64,000 nt of DNA from Oegoconia quadripuncta (GCA_949316235.1 OX438741.1:25921324-25985323); one strand, 5' to 3'; counted from the first letter of the stretch, positions 35,700 to 47,242 are shown. Notes: generated by a model from the letters alone, not told the origin. A program made the numbers and translations.

Positions 35700-35968
35700 A
35701 CCTGTTTGGTGTAGTGGTTAGCAACTCTGACCACTATACCAAAAGGTTGCGGATTCGAATCCCGCTAGGGGCATATTGTTTGTGTGATGAATATGGATAT
35801 GTGTACCCGAGTTATGGATGTTTTAATTTATAATAAGTATTTATTTACAAAAAAATATATATTTATGTAGTATATCAACCATCTGGTATCCACAACACAA
35901 GCCTATAGTTGCTTACTGTGGAACTAGATGGCGCTATGTGTATGTCTAAGGATATTTATTTATTTATA
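35700..35968 (+). mobile_element. tRNA-derived SINE, family B1, full length
   Basis: Head TTTGGTGTAGTGGTTAGCAA, B box GGTTGCGGATTCGAATCCCG, body ATCTGGTATCCACAACACAA and TGGAACTAGATGGCGCTATG, and end AAGGATATTTATTTATTTAT. Confidence 0.93.
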
Positions 35969-36320
35969 TTTAAGAGCGTTGACGCTGATACTGAGATTCA
36001 CGCAATTCACCCCCCTCTCTCTCGATAGCAATAGTCAACACGGCAATAAGCACATATGGAACTTAAATTTAAGCTGTAATTTTCTAGTACGTATTACCAA
36101 TATTGAAGATATGGCTATGGTACGAACATGGTATCAGAACCACTGCCGCATTATGACGCTCTCTCTCCATTCATCTCTCTATTCTTTCTATTCTAAAGAA
36201 ATGGAACGAAATCTACGTTAAAGACTATACACCCCGAATCCTAAAATCGACGTGGACGTATGAGCAACATAGTTCTTCGCCCACACCTCACCGCACTATC
36301 CTAACACATATATTAATGAT
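35969..36320. other. Intergenic, no gene recognised
   Basis: A 97-codon plus ORF starts inside the SINE end at 35928 and is judged an artefact of it. Confidence 0.45.
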
Positions 36321-36329
36321 AAACATTCT

Positions 36330-36790
36330 GCGCACGGTGGGACATCATGCTGCTCAAGCCTGGAAAGCGCAAGTCTACGGGAGAATCACTCTTCCATCAA
36401 CGGTCTCGAAGCTGTTCGAGATCTGCAACCGATTCCAAAACAGTTCAGGCTCTTCGCAGAGTATACCACTACACTACAACTGACAACAGTATTGCATTTG
36501 ATAACTGTACTCTTAGATATGGAGGATAGGATTTGGTAGTCTTTATCGAATCTCTACAACCGTCCAAAGAGTGCTCCACAAACTCCCACCATCAGATGCT
36601 TCGCACCGCATGGTATTGGCATAATTCCTCCAGGCCTTGCCATTGGAGGTTTCACTGTCCAGGAAACGATTGTGATCACGGTGATCAAACATCACACCAC
36701 ATTCTGAGGGAGTGCATAAACGGGACGATGACGGAACGCGAACTCATGCTTGACGATTTAAATTCTATAATCCGTCCGGTGTTCTAGTCT
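36330..36790 (+). pseudogene. Decayed Jockey-like LINE ORF2 relic
   Basis: DIMLLKPGKRKS is followed, after a frameshift, by YGRITLPSTVSKLFE. Together they match the conserved LINE RT block 'KPGK...YRPISLLPTxSKLFE'. Further on, HCPGNDCDHGDQTSHHILRE followed by C resembles the cysteine-histidine motif seen at LINE C-termini. Stops and frameshifts show it is dead and heavily deleted. Confidence 0.65.
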
Positions 36791-39495
36791 CGAGTCGTCA
36801 CAACTCTCTCCACTTTTGCCACTCTTACTACTGGCACTTTTACTCGCGCTCACTGCATTTGGGCGCAGTCCGTGGTGTATACGACATCGGGAGACTGTAC
36901 TCGTCGTCCTTCCGAGTTTCCTTCCTTTCCGTTCCGTTGGTGTATAAGCCAACCCGCTTCAGAGTTGTTTTGCATTTCATTGGCTACACTCCCACGTGCC
37001 GAGGGGGGAAGTGGGAAACTTATTTTTCCTACTTAAATACCCTCTTACTTTCTTTAATTAGTCTGAGGTCCAAGGTAGCAATAGAGCCGCGTATAGGGCA
37101 CCATCTACATTCAGTAGGCCCCGTGTCGAGTACCACTGTTGATCCTAGCTTATAATAGTTCCTGTGCGAGGAGTGTGGAGGTGGGATCCTGTCCAGAAAG
37201 CGCCAGATAGCCGCTAGCCTACTCTCCGATACACCGACCGTATAATAGAAGAAACCCAGCTGGTCCTGGATTTTTACGAAGTCTTTGAATAGCAAACACG
37301 CCGCCACACCAAATCTTCAGTCCACACTGGCAGCCCTGAGAAGAGGTTGTTGGATTTACATGGATACACTTGACTTCCAATTAGTGAACGTTTCGAGGGC
37401 ACCTAACGGTAATTATTTGAAGTTAATGACTGTTTAAAATCAGAACGATTTGATTAATTTATCGGCTTTTCTAATTTTCAACACTTCACACTCTAAACTA
37501 AAGATTTTCTATAATTATACATATATAATTATTTTCCAACAGGATACTAAAAAAAATGATAGATACTAAACCTGTGCTACTGTACTGAACCAATTACAGG
37601 TTCATTTTCCTAATATAAGTAAATGCTAATTTTATCTTTTTTAAATTTTCCTAAAAAATAATAACATTGAAATACCCTTTTAAGAAAACGTACCCATATT
37701 TAATTATTAATGATAAAAAAATATAATTAATGAATGATGGTCTCTATAAGTGCTTACCATATAATTTATGTAGGCTCTAACGATTTCTATCGTGATTTCC
37801 CCTCACTAGAGGCGGTTGAGTTCTCCGTTGTTGCTTTTTTCCCATTTACGAGTTTCACGGCGACCGTTGCCTGAAACTTACACGTACCCAGAATATAAAT
37901 GCTAGATACAGCCTTCTCTTTTACACCTCCTCTAGTAGACACTGTCTATCTCACTCCACCCACAAATAAAAATGTGTAGCTGCCTCAATGTTGAAATAGA
38001 AATTGCAATATCCATTTTCACAACTCGTTTGAAAATAGTCTTTGCGTTCCAAGATTATACGATTTATTTTTGATGTATACTCTACTTAGCTATAAGCTAT
38101 TTTAAATATAGCAAGGGAAAATGTTGTCTTTTTCGAACCAGTTGCATTTAAAATCCTCCATCCCTGTTGGCTAGCCGTTGTACTAGCATATCTAAAATCA
38201 TCTGCACTAAGTAAAGACCACCGATCAGAACCTTATGAAAATTTACAAATTTATTATTGTAACTAACTTTGATGGTTAATAATGTATTATTTAGTCAGAT
38301 ATCCTTCTAGATAAGTTTATCGATATGATTAATTATTTTTTTTGAGTTAGAACTTTTACAGCGACCTGGCTACCAAGTTGTCAGAGCCGAAACAGAAGTA
38401 ACAAATTTAGATAAAGTCAGACCTATTTACCCTGTGGTTAAACTAAGTAACAGTCGCTTACAAAGTACCAGACTTATATAATAAGTTAAATAAATGTAAT
38501 ATTCATATGGGTACTTACAACTTTATAATTTACTTTAGTTGTAAAGTTAGAAAAGAAGTGGAATAAGTAGCGCTAGTGAATATCCAGGAATGTCGGGACA
38601 TCGGCCCGCGACCGGTTCCGTCCCAGATACGTACATACTCGTACATGGTACTATTCTGTATTGTTGTGCATTCACAGATCCACTTGCTTCTTAAACATTT
38701 AGCAACAAATACATGTATGGCTCCTGAACTGCAGAATTGGCCAACTTATTCACGGTATAGAAAAACGATTGGAATAAACAATGATAAACGTTTCTGTAAC
38801 GAAAACGCTAGCACTTCATTTCTCGTAGCTGATTGAATGTCAATAAACCGCAAACAGTGGACAGCCAATCAGATGCCAGAAATGAATCGCGAGCGTTTGT
38901 CGTTTTAGAAACGTTAGCCACTTCTCTGCAGGCAGGGACCTCAAAAAATCGTGATGCGAATTGTACAATAGATATTCTCTAGCTCTGAGCACTGCTGGAA
39001 AATATCTACTTCTTGAAATGCTGAATGTACCTAATACAATAATATTATTGCATACCATTGCACCTGTAGATACAGGGCGTATACTTAAATTAGATTAGAA
39101 AGAGGTTGTTCATTATCGAATCCATTTATTCATTATAGTAATGCCATTTCAAATCAACACCATTATAAAACAAATCTGTTATATTTATCGATTCTGAACA
39201 ATCCCTTTCATCATGTAAAGCTATTAAGTTTGCACCCTGTATATCGAAGTTTAAAAATATTACATTACATCTTCATATTGATTCGCTTCCTGTTTATCAA
39301 CCGAAACTAATCCATCATTATAAAGTGTAGTCTTTATTTAATGCCATCTCATCCAAGGAAGTTAGCTCAGGATAGGTGGATTGTATGTAGGACTAGTTCA
39401 TAAAATCATCAATAGAGTTCTTAATGTTGGTACCTTGTAGAAATATAAACTTCTAGACAGTTTTGGGAGTAGTCCGTTATTTTTCCATTCATTTT
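36791..39495. other. Intergenic, mostly unique, no gene recognised
   Basis: A 92-codon minus ORF (37029-37307) and an overlapping 98-codon plus ORF (36859-37155) sit in a GC-richer patch next to the LINE relic and may be more of it. Nothing else is recognised up to 39.5 kb. Confidence 0.4.
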
Positions 39496-39497
39496 AT

Positions 39498-39791
39498 ACA
39501 GGGTGAATTTGAATTAGTTTAATTCCCATTATACCCATACAAAGTAAACCATGTTGAAACCACCTTTAGTATGGAAGTTCAACTCACTCCTGATTAAGAA
39601 CAACTTTCCAGTAGGAACCTTAGCCGATTTCAACTAAAAAATGTGGTTGGTGTTTTCAGAATGGTTTACTTTGTATGGGTAACCGAAAACTTTTTGATCG
39701 GACTCGACTATGGTTCCTTGGGGAAAGTTGTTCGTGATCAGGAATGGAGTCACCAGTAAACAGGTATTACACGAATTCAATTTCACCCTGT
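39498..39791. mobile_element. Mariner-like MITE with interleaved inverted repeats
   Basis: The TIRs are ACAGGGTGAATTTGAATT (39498-39515) and its complement at 39774-39791 (17 of 18). Inside, 39534-39552 is perfectly complementary to 39661-39679 (19 bp). In addition 39586-39619 is complementary, with mismatches, to 39711-39748. The order a-b-a'-b' is interleaved, so the whole cannot fold as one hairpin. No ORF. TA dinucleotides lie near both ends. Decayed relative at 29928-30100. Confidence 0.78.
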
Positions 39792-39894
39792 GTATATTTT
39801 TTTTAAATATTATTTTCATTATCGGCTACCTATTCTTTGGCGGCAGTAACTATACTCCACTGGGGAAGGCTGAAAATCATCCATTCCTCCAAAT

Positions 39895-39950
39895 TTACAA
39901 ACTATAAATACTGTTACTGTAATTTGGTGAATAAATGCCTTTGATTTGAA
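39895..39950 (+). mobile_element. LINE tail fragment
   Basis: TGGTGAATAAATGCCTTTGA followed by TTTGAAG is a polyadenylation-like plus TTTGAT-type LINE end. Very short. Confidence 0.4.
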
Positions 39951-40654
39951 GACTTATTCAATGCAACTGACAATGCTCTTCACGTGGCTAATTACTGGGC
40001 TCGAAAAATTTAACAACTTTACTAGAACCCCCCATGGACACGAAAGAAGAAGCGAAGAAGTGTTTAGTCACACATCCACGCACTGACCGCATCGCCAATC
40101 ATAACATAATCACAACTAGCGCCGCGACTTACTGTGGAACAAGGAGAGGTGTTAAATAGGAAGAAATCTAGTGAAGTGCCTGGAAAGCCGTGAACTGGAA
40201 CATCTAAATCGATAAATACCTATAACGAAATTAGCAGATCTGCTGACAGTATACTCAAATATTAATTACTAAATGCAGTGCACGTTTCATGTTTGGTTAA
40301 GCATAACTTGACATTGTAATGGTGTGATTTGTTATTCATAGGTTTGTTATGTGAGCGCAGAATTCGAAATTATGGATTTAATTGTCCAGTAAAATATGTA
40401 ATTACGTCACATAGGTAGTTTATTTCAGCATTATAAATAGTTAAACTTTTCATTGCGGGGGCCATCAAATAAAAAATGTAACTCTTAATGTAAAAAAGTT
40501 GGTATTTGTATCTTGTCCCAGAGATGCATGAGGCATCTCGTCTTGGAAAATCGCAACCTACCCTACATACCTACGGCGGACGTATTACAATACAAATATG
40601 AACAAATATTGATTAAAAAATACATTTCAAATACCTAATTAAATACTTAATTAA
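39951..40654. other. Intergenic, no gene recognised
   Basis: No ORF of note and no repeat recognised. Confidence 0.45.
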
Positions 40655-40656
40655 AT

Positions 40657-40914
40657 ATTTCCGACACTTACACAAAACTTAGTCCCAAACTAAGCAAAGC
40701 TTGCACTATGGATAATATTTAGATATCGGATAAATATACATACATATTTATAAAAACATCCATGACCCCGTGAATAAATGTTCGTATTCATCACACAAAC
40801 ATTTACCCCTCGCCCCCATTTACATTTACCCATCACACAAACATTCGAACCCGCAACCGTTGGTTTCGCGGATAGGGTCACTATCCGCTACACCAATCGG
40901 TCGTCAATTATACA
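40657..40914 (-). mobile_element. tRNA-derived SINE, family B2
   Basis: In minus orientation the head is ATTGGTGTAGCGGATAGTGA, then GGTTGCGGGTTCGAATG. The body and end are CAAGCTTTGCTTAGTTTGGG and the GTGTCGGAAATATT end. A short internal duplication, CATCACACAAACATT at two places, interrupts it. Confidence 0.9.
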
Positions 40915-41411
40915 CATATGCAGGATAGATAGATCTAAATAGTTGTAGAAAACATTTTCAAGATATCAAATTTAAAGGAATATGTTGCATTTTTTGTGTC
41001 ATTATTTAAATGGCTCTAATTTAGTCAGTTAGTCTTTTTGAAAATGTTCTCTACTATCTGTCTAGATCTATGTACGTGCTTTATATGTATAAAGTTCCAT
41101 TACAATCGATTTATTCGTTTTGAAAAAAAATGGACTTGAAAGTTTGTATGGAATACCGTGCGAAATAAACCCTTTTAAACACAAAAAGAGTTCGGGTGTC
41201 ACTTTTCTAGTTGTAGATAATAACATTTTTGTTACTCAACATTTCTTTCAGTGGAAATAGAGAAATTGATAAAATAATTTGAAAGATAATGAAAATAATC
41301 TTTAATTTGCTTTTTTAGTTAAGAATAACAACTCATATATGGATCAATAAACAATTTGAGAAGCTTAATCCCGGTAAAGTGGCATAAGTGGACTCGTACA
41401 AGAGTTCCGTT

Positions 41412-41472
41412 TTAGCCGCCCGCTGCTCGCCGCCCGCCCTCCGCGCCGCCCAGCGCGGTCCCGCCCTAGCGT
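41412..41472. other. Extremely GC-rich 60-bp tract
   Basis: From TTAGCCGCCCGCTGCTCGCC to CGGTCCCGCCCTAGCG almost every base is G or C, while the flanks are typical AT-rich DNA. It directly follows GAGTTCCGTTTT, which resembles the end of the GGGTTCCGTTTTT repeat family. No ORF or known repeat accounts for it. Confidence 0.5.
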
Positions 41473-41811
41473 GTTTTTTAATTTGTTGCTCTTTAGTCAA
41501 TTACTTTTACGTGTTTTGAATAAATAAAATATTTGGATATCTATTACTTTTTAGACTAACTAAAGGTTAACAGACACCGAACTGGAGAAACGAATGGTAA
41601 ATTGCTAACCTTTTGATATTAAGCCCATGTTTAAATACCATGGAAATTGTTGCAAAATGACTGATTACAACCACTAGTGGCATTTTCCTACGAGTACTTC
41701 CGTGCTTCGAAGTGCATGTTAAACAGTCGGTTCCAGTTGATTTCAATCGAAGTCAGTCATCAAGCCAAGTTGGTGGCCTACAGAGGCGGCATGAAAACAC
41801 TGACTGCAGTG

Positions 41812-41955
41812 GTCTTTCATCATCATCATATAATTCACAAGACATCCACTGTTAAAAAATTGATCTGTCCCATAGATTTCCATAGCCACCAGTTGGAAAC
41901 GGCCTATATACAGCGACTTCCCACGACCTTCATTAGGTCTTCATCAGTTCTTCGT
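41812..41955 (-). mobile_element. RTE-clade LINE 3' end fragment
   Basis: Reading minus: GTCGCTGTATATAGGCCGTT, TGGTGGCTATGGAAATCTAT, then GTGGATGTCTTGTGAA and an ATGATGATGA tail. The same RTE C-terminal module as at 9891, 10587 and 42546. Confidence 0.75.
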
Positions 41956-42153
41956 GATATGTGCTTAGACCCTTCAACAATTAACTGGGCTATGTTAGTG
42001 ACTTCGTTCTACCCCGGATTTCTTCATTTCTGATTCGATCTCGTAATGAAGTAGACTGTCAGTACCCTAGTGAGATGAACTGCAGATGTAAGGATGTTGA
42101 TTATGGTGATACAATACCACTTTACATAAACGTTAATATAAATAAATAAAATG

Positions 42154-42486
42154 TTTTTTTTTATATACACAACAGGTTGGTACTTGATCTCAATCACACC
42201 TGATGTTAAGTGAAGATGAGGTCGAAGGTGGAAGCGTACTGACCCAGAAACCCCAACACATTTGGGGGACAGGCTATCTTATCTCTGACAACCGGAACAC
42301 AACAATGCTATTAACATTGCTGCTTGGCGGCAGATTTAGATAAGATGGTGGTAGCTAGCCAGGCGGACTTTTAAAATGCCCTACCACTAACCAAACCTAG
42401 TACTTAAACATGTACCCCGCTGGGGATCGAACCCGTGACCTCCGAATCGTAAACCCAATGTTGTTTACATTGAGCCACAAAGCGGT
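42154..42486 (-). mobile_element. tRNA-derived SINE, family A, full length
   Basis: T tract, CACAACAGGTTGGTACTTGA, the standard body, CTGGGGATCGAACCCGTGAC and GAGCCACAAAGCGG. It is one of the best-preserved copies. Confidence 0.93.
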
Positions 42487-42545
42487 TACTTTTCTCACTT
42501 AACACATAATACTACCTATATACCGATATAGCCTAATATGCATAG

Positions 42546-42900
42546 TAGGTTGAAGTGGCAGTGGGGAGGGCACATCGAAGAAATTGCCCGTGCGCAGCGT
42601 AGGATGTCCACTTAGAAAGTGGACGGACGACGGGAGGAAATAGCGGGAAGTCGGTGGATGCAGGTCGCTTCCAACCGATGGCTTTGGAAAACTATGAGGG
42701 AGGCTTATTTTTCGATTCCGCGTTTTTATTTGTTTCCCCTACCGTGAAACATTTCTAACCACCAGTAGATCAAAAGATCTCTTTAGAAATAAGCTCACAT
42801 TTAAACATATTTTCCGACTGTAACCTGTTTGTATTTCTTGTGCAGTGAACGAATAAAGAATTATGTTCAGCAATGGATGTACTGATATGATGATGATGAC
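42546..42900 (+). mobile_element. RTE LINE C-terminus split by a nested insertion
   Basis: The plus translation gives a GGHIEEIARAQRR-like zinc/RTE C-terminal block, then AGSRWMQVASNRWLWKTMRE. After the interruption it resumes with TTATGTTCAGCAATGGATGT and a GATGATGATGA tail. The break contains a separate 152-bp element (42709-42860). Confidence 0.8.
42709..42860 (+). mobile_element. LINE 3' tail nested in RTE fragment, TTAT duplication
   Basis: The insert is flanked by TTAT at 42705-42708 and 42861-42864. Its end, TTTGTATTTCTTGTGCAGTG then AACGAATAAAGAA, has the polyadenylation-signal style of LINE tails. Confidence 0.6.
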
Positions 42901-42907
42901 AATAATA

Positions 42908-43186
42908 AATTTGACGGGCGTTTGGTGTAGTGGTTAGAAACTCTGCTGCTATACCAAAAGGTTGCGGGTTCGAATCCCGCTAGGGACATATGTTTGAATG
43001 GTGAATACGGACATGTGTACCCGAGTTATGGATGTTTTTCATTTATGTATATGTATTTATTTCCAAAAAAAAAATGTATTTGTGTAGTGTATCAACCATC
43101 TGGTATCCACAACACAAGTCTAGTTGCTTGTGTGGAACTAGATGGCGCTGTATGTATATGTCCAAGGATATTATTATTATTATTAA
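42908..43186 (+). mobile_element. tRNA-derived SINE, family B1, full length
   Basis: Head GTTTGGTGTAGTGGTTAGAA, B box GGTTGCGGGTTCGAATCCCG, body ATCTGGTATCCACAACACAA, end TCCAAGGATATTATTATTAT. It begins about ten bases after the RTE tail. Confidence 0.93.
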
Positions 43187-43599
43187 TGAGATGGCCGTAT
43201 AGGTTAAGGTGCCACATCAGATTTTCGTAAGTGAAGACTTAGTAGCAAATAGTCAGATTTTGTGTATCTAAATACACACCCTGAAACAGTGCCGTAAATA
43301 TAGCTAAATAACAGTTATAGTATAGTCGACGTAGCAACGCAATTAACCCATCGCATACGAGCCTAGTTTGACTGCATCAATTATGCCTAAGCATATCCTA
43401 ATTACTGTAATGGCATTAGCCCGGATACGAGAGGAGGGTCAAGGGGGAGGCACGTGTCCTGAAATGCTGATGCGCATGTGTTAGTTAGATTTAGAAGCAT
43501 AAATGTAGTGTTCATGGAGTTATGTATTGGTCATTATTATGTGGCTGTGGTCCTCGTCAGAGTAAAATTTGTACATTTTCCTCTTCCTGTGAGTTTCAT

Positions 43600-43790
43600 G
43601 AGAGGTGACTAAATGATCGTGAGCATAACAGTGTGGACCACTGATGGGCAAAAGCGGCTAAGTCTACACTACCCTGTCTACACGGAGCTCTCAAATACGT
43701 CTACGATCGCTGATATGCCGGTTCAACGCAAATCCTCTCATGGAAAGAGATGCAAATCGCTCCATAGAAGACGCTTATATTGAAGTGTTA
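43600..43790 (+). repeat. Dispersed repeat, family D, diverged
   Basis: GAGGTGACTAAATGATCGTG, TGGACCACTGATGGGCAAAA, ATCGCTGATATGCCGGTTCA and CTCATGGAAAGAGATGCAAA run in the same order as 17795-17970. Confidence 0.55.
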
Positions 43791-43894
43791 TAGGCTGTTA
43801 ATGTGTATGTGCGAGTGACTCATATATTTTTGGTCAATGTGGTGGTGAATAATGGTGTAATTTTAGATAACTTATAACAAATAAATTGTTACGG

Positions 43895-44165
43895 CATTCA
43901 TCATCTCAGTCCGTAAACATCCCACTGCAGGGGTATAGGCCTACCCTCGAATAATGATGAAGTATGGGTCACATGGCTTAGAATTTCTATTTCTTAGGTA
44001 TGATTTCCTCACGATCTTTTTCTTCACCGTTTGAGAGCAATCGGATAAAGCACATAAGTAAATAAATTAAATTTAAAAACTCATTGGTACATGGCCTGCG
44101 TGGGTATCAAACCCGAGCCTCCTAAATTGGGAGACCTCGTCTTAACCGCTGAGCATTAGAAATGC
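43895..44165 (-). mobile_element. tRNA-derived SINE, family C type
   Basis: On minus, TGCTCAGCGGTTAAGACGAG (A-box-like) is followed by GGCTCGGGTTTGATACCCAC (B box). The body includes the complement of TTTCCTCACGATCTTTTTCT and TCACCGTTTGAGAGC. It ends near the complement of CATCCCACTGCAGGGGTATA. This differs from families A and B. Confidence 0.7.
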
Positions 44166-44604
44166 GAAAATGTGTTTGTTTATTCTTCTTTTACGTCAAA
44201 ATTAGTGACGGATCGACATGACTTTTATAGATAGTTGGAGCGCTGGAGAGTGACATAAGCCGATGTGTTAACCGAAAATCTGTCTGTATATCTATCGGGC
44301 CAAAACTGCTGAATCGATTTGAAAACGATTTTTTATTTTTGGCAGCTGCTTTTTGCTAGATGGTTTTGTGGAAATCGATTTAGCCGTTTCGAAAGTATTT
44401 AACTTTTAACAGTTGCTTTGATTATCTCGATGATATTTTCATATTTCTTAAAGGTTTTTCTAAATTTCAATTTATAGTTGCAAATCAAAAATTATTCCAT
44501 GTGAGTGGACTTATAAGGCGAAGTCACCATAGACGCAAAACGTAGCAACACGCGTTTTAATATAGCATTTGTACGGAGTTTAGACTTACATAGAAAATCA
44601 TGAA
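44166..44604. repeat. Old repeat of the GACATGACTTTTATAGATAG type
   Basis: TTTTACGTCAAAATTAGTGA, then GCTGAATCGATTTGAAAACG and AATCGATTTAGCCGTTTCGA resemble repeats with 'atcgatttag' phrases found in many insects; class unknown. No gene. Confidence 0.35.
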
Positions 44605-44870
44605 GCGCCTCCGTAGCTCAATGCACACAACTTAAAGACTTACAAAAAGAAGGTTACATGCTCGATTCCCAGCGGGGTACATGTTTAGATCGCGGTTTGC
44701 TTGATGGTAGGGCATTTTTAAATATCCACCTGGCCACTAATGCCATCTTGTTTAAGTCTATATTGACAGCATTTCCGGTTATTTGAGATAAGATAGCCAC
44801 TCCCTCAAATGGTTGGGGGTTCCAGATGAGCACACTTCCAACTTCCAGCTTTACTTGCAACATCACAAAA
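44605..44870 (+). mobile_element. SINE family A, diverged, tail lost
   Basis: GCGCCTCCGTAGCTCAATGC, CTCGATTCCCAGCGGGGTAC, TGATGGTAGGGCATTTTTAA and GATAAGATAGCCACTCCCTC follow the consensus. The end beyond CTTCCAGCTTTACTTGC is lost. Confidence 0.85.
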
Positions 44871-45335
44871 ATATAGGATTGGTTTGTCTGCTCAGCGTTG
44901 ATACTTTAGTAATTTTTGCTTATTATTAGGACATCCTATCATAGACTGAGATATTTTATTCATGTATATCTGTTCAAGTACGTTTGTACGTTTGAAACTG
45001 CTGTTATTGTTTTGAATAAATAAAAAAAAACCTCTCTATAAAAATATGTTTTACTACTAATTAATAACTATGTATATAAATAATAACTAATTTTTAGTCA
45101 TTTTAGCGTCCGGCCTTGTTACCCTAAAGTGTAGCTTTTTAGCGGCTAAGCCCGGCTATCTGATTTTTAAAGATGGTAATGCTACTACATATATCATAGT
45201 TCAAAACTGTTGTCATTTTTATTAGTAACACAATAGTTTTATACTTGTTCATTGTATGTACCAGATGTTGCTCAAGGGCTATCCTTACAGATGTGTTTTA
45301 AGAAAGTTCAAGTATAACACTTCCAGTATAAACAG

Positions 45336-46412
45336 GGGGCCGATCGCGCTAAGTTTGAACGGTAGCTAAACCATAACGAAAAACGTTACGTTAAACACAT
45401 TTCGTATCGCGCTAATCATTTGAACGGAAATTAACCTAGTTTTTTTTAATACTCGTGGTTAGCTCTAAACATTTTGGGTTTGGTTTTACTTTGGTAACGT
45501 CAAAGATATAATCGAACAGTGGGGCCGATCGCGCTAATAGTTTGAACGATAATACCAAAGCTAAACTATAACACAAAACGTTACGTTAAGCACATTTCGT
45601 ATCGCGCTTATTATTTGAACGGAAATGAACCTAGTTTTTTTTAATACTCGTGGTTAGCTCTACACATTTTGGGTTTGGTTTTACTTTGGTAACGTCAACG
45701 ATATAATCGTTCACAAAAAATAGTGCGATACTATTTTTTACATCAGCTAAACTAACGCTAAACCAAAACTAATAACGTTCTGTTCGACCGGTAGAACCGT
45801 TGTAAAACAACGCGATTGGTCCCCAGGTCTCCCTGCCCTCTAATTTCCGGTGGCGTCGCGTAGCCAACTTAAAATCGTAGTATAGGTTATGTTGTGGCGA
45901 TCTTACCATCGGCAGTATAAGTAGGTACCTGTCTTCATAACATAACCATAATCCTCACGCTAATAGTTTGAACGATAATATCAAAGCTAAACCATAACAA
46001 AAAACGTTACGTTAAGCATATTTCGTATCGCGCTAATTATTTGAACGGAAATTAACCTAGTTTTTTTTAACACTGATGGTTAGCTCTACACTTTCGGGTT
46101 TGGTTTTACTTTGGTAACGTCAACGATTTTTTTTTTTTTTTTTTTTTTTATGATTGACTGGATTCGCGTTTGACCACAATCTCACCTGATGGAAAGTGAT
46201 AAGGAAAGTATAATCGTTCACAAAAAATGGCGCGATACAATTTTTTGCATCAGCTAAACTAAAGCTAAACCAAAACCAAAAACGTCTCGCTGCCTTCTAA
46301 TTTCCGGTGGCTTCGCGTAGCCACCTTAAAATGGTAGTATAAGGTTATGTTGTGGCGGTCTTACCATCGTCTGTATAAGTAGATACCTGTCTTCATAACA
46401 TAACCATAACAC
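45336..46412. repeat. Palindrome-rich tandem array, 2.4 units of about 430 bp
   Basis: Unit A (45336-45520) is a truncated first part. Unit B (45521-45955) is complete. Unit C (45956-46412) is complete but interrupted by a LINE fragment. All share CGCTAATAGTTTGAACG(A), AACGTTACGTTAA(G/A)CA, TTTCGTATCGCGCT and GGGTTTGGTTTTACTTTGGT; B and C also share the end GTCTTCATAACATAACC. Internal palindromes in B are AAAAAATAGT (45715-45724) with 45730-45739, and GGTTATGTT (45885-45893) with AACATAACC (45939-45947). No coding capacity. Probably a MITE or satellite-like element duplicated in place. Confidence 0.8.
46128..46202 (-). mobile_element. Truncated LINE 3' end inside tandem unit C
   Basis: A long T tract followed by ATGATTGACTGGATTCGCGT and CACAATCTCACCTGATGGAA is the same LINE 3' end as 24401-24690, minus. 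It interrupts unit C between CAACGAT and ATAATCG, which are continuous in unit B. No clear target duplication. Confidence 0.8.
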
Positions 46413-46638
46413 TACAGTAGTAATAAAGCTTTGAGAGATTAACCTCGGTCGGTACATAAACCAAATGTGCTATTACATTTTACAAGATAATTATGTTGAT
46501 AGTAACATGGTTTTCATAGGCCTATTAGTTAATTGAACTTTTAATGTTCAGTCATGTACACATCAAGTGTAACACTTATACACAGTTCGATTTAAAACAA
46601 CAACGAAATATGTCGGACAATATGCATTTAACAGAGTT

Positions 46639-46690
46639 GTTTTTTTTATGAATAACTGGTTACACGTTTAACCACAATCTCGTAGATGCT
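46639..46690 (-). mobile_element. Short diverged LINE 3' end fragment
   Basis: TTTTTTTTATGAATAACTGG then TTACACGTTTAACCACAATC matches the start of the 24401 family with several substitutions. Confidence 0.6.
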
Positions 46691-47242
46691 TATATTCACT
46701 CTTGAGTTAATGGGGGATTTGATATAAATAATAACTTACAAGTCATGAACTATAACAATTTCATCTAATAGTGAAAGTTTACCTTCTAAACAAACCCCTT
46801 GAACTCATAAAACAGTAATCTAATACTTACATATTTTTTGTTTCTGCATCTGCATAATTTTTAGGAAAATCTCGTGACTACCGATGCGGGATTGTTACCG
46901 ACATTCAAAATTTTCATTGACTATTTCAGTTTTAATGGTTAGTACCTATATACATGTGATGAAAATGTGCAGTTATGTACTTAGATTATAATTTGTAATG
47001 GAAGTAGCGTAACACTGTACGACGTTGGTGTAATTAAAGCAAAGAAGGCGTCCAGAAGACGGAGGGTTCTGCCGCCAGAATGTTCTCGGATCTCATTTCC
47101 ATGCAAATGAGGGCAGGATATGTTATACATGGAACCATGATGGGTAGGCTAGACTTCGAATAGTCTACGATAGCATCAATATTAAAAGGGAAATATATTT
47201 AAATGATTCATGACACAAATTGTTACGAATACACATGAAAGT
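46691..47242. other. Intergenic 3' of the MADF-BESS gene
   Basis: No ORF. A short GC-richer phrase at 47040-47140 resembles no family seen elsewhere in the window. Confidence 0.4.
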
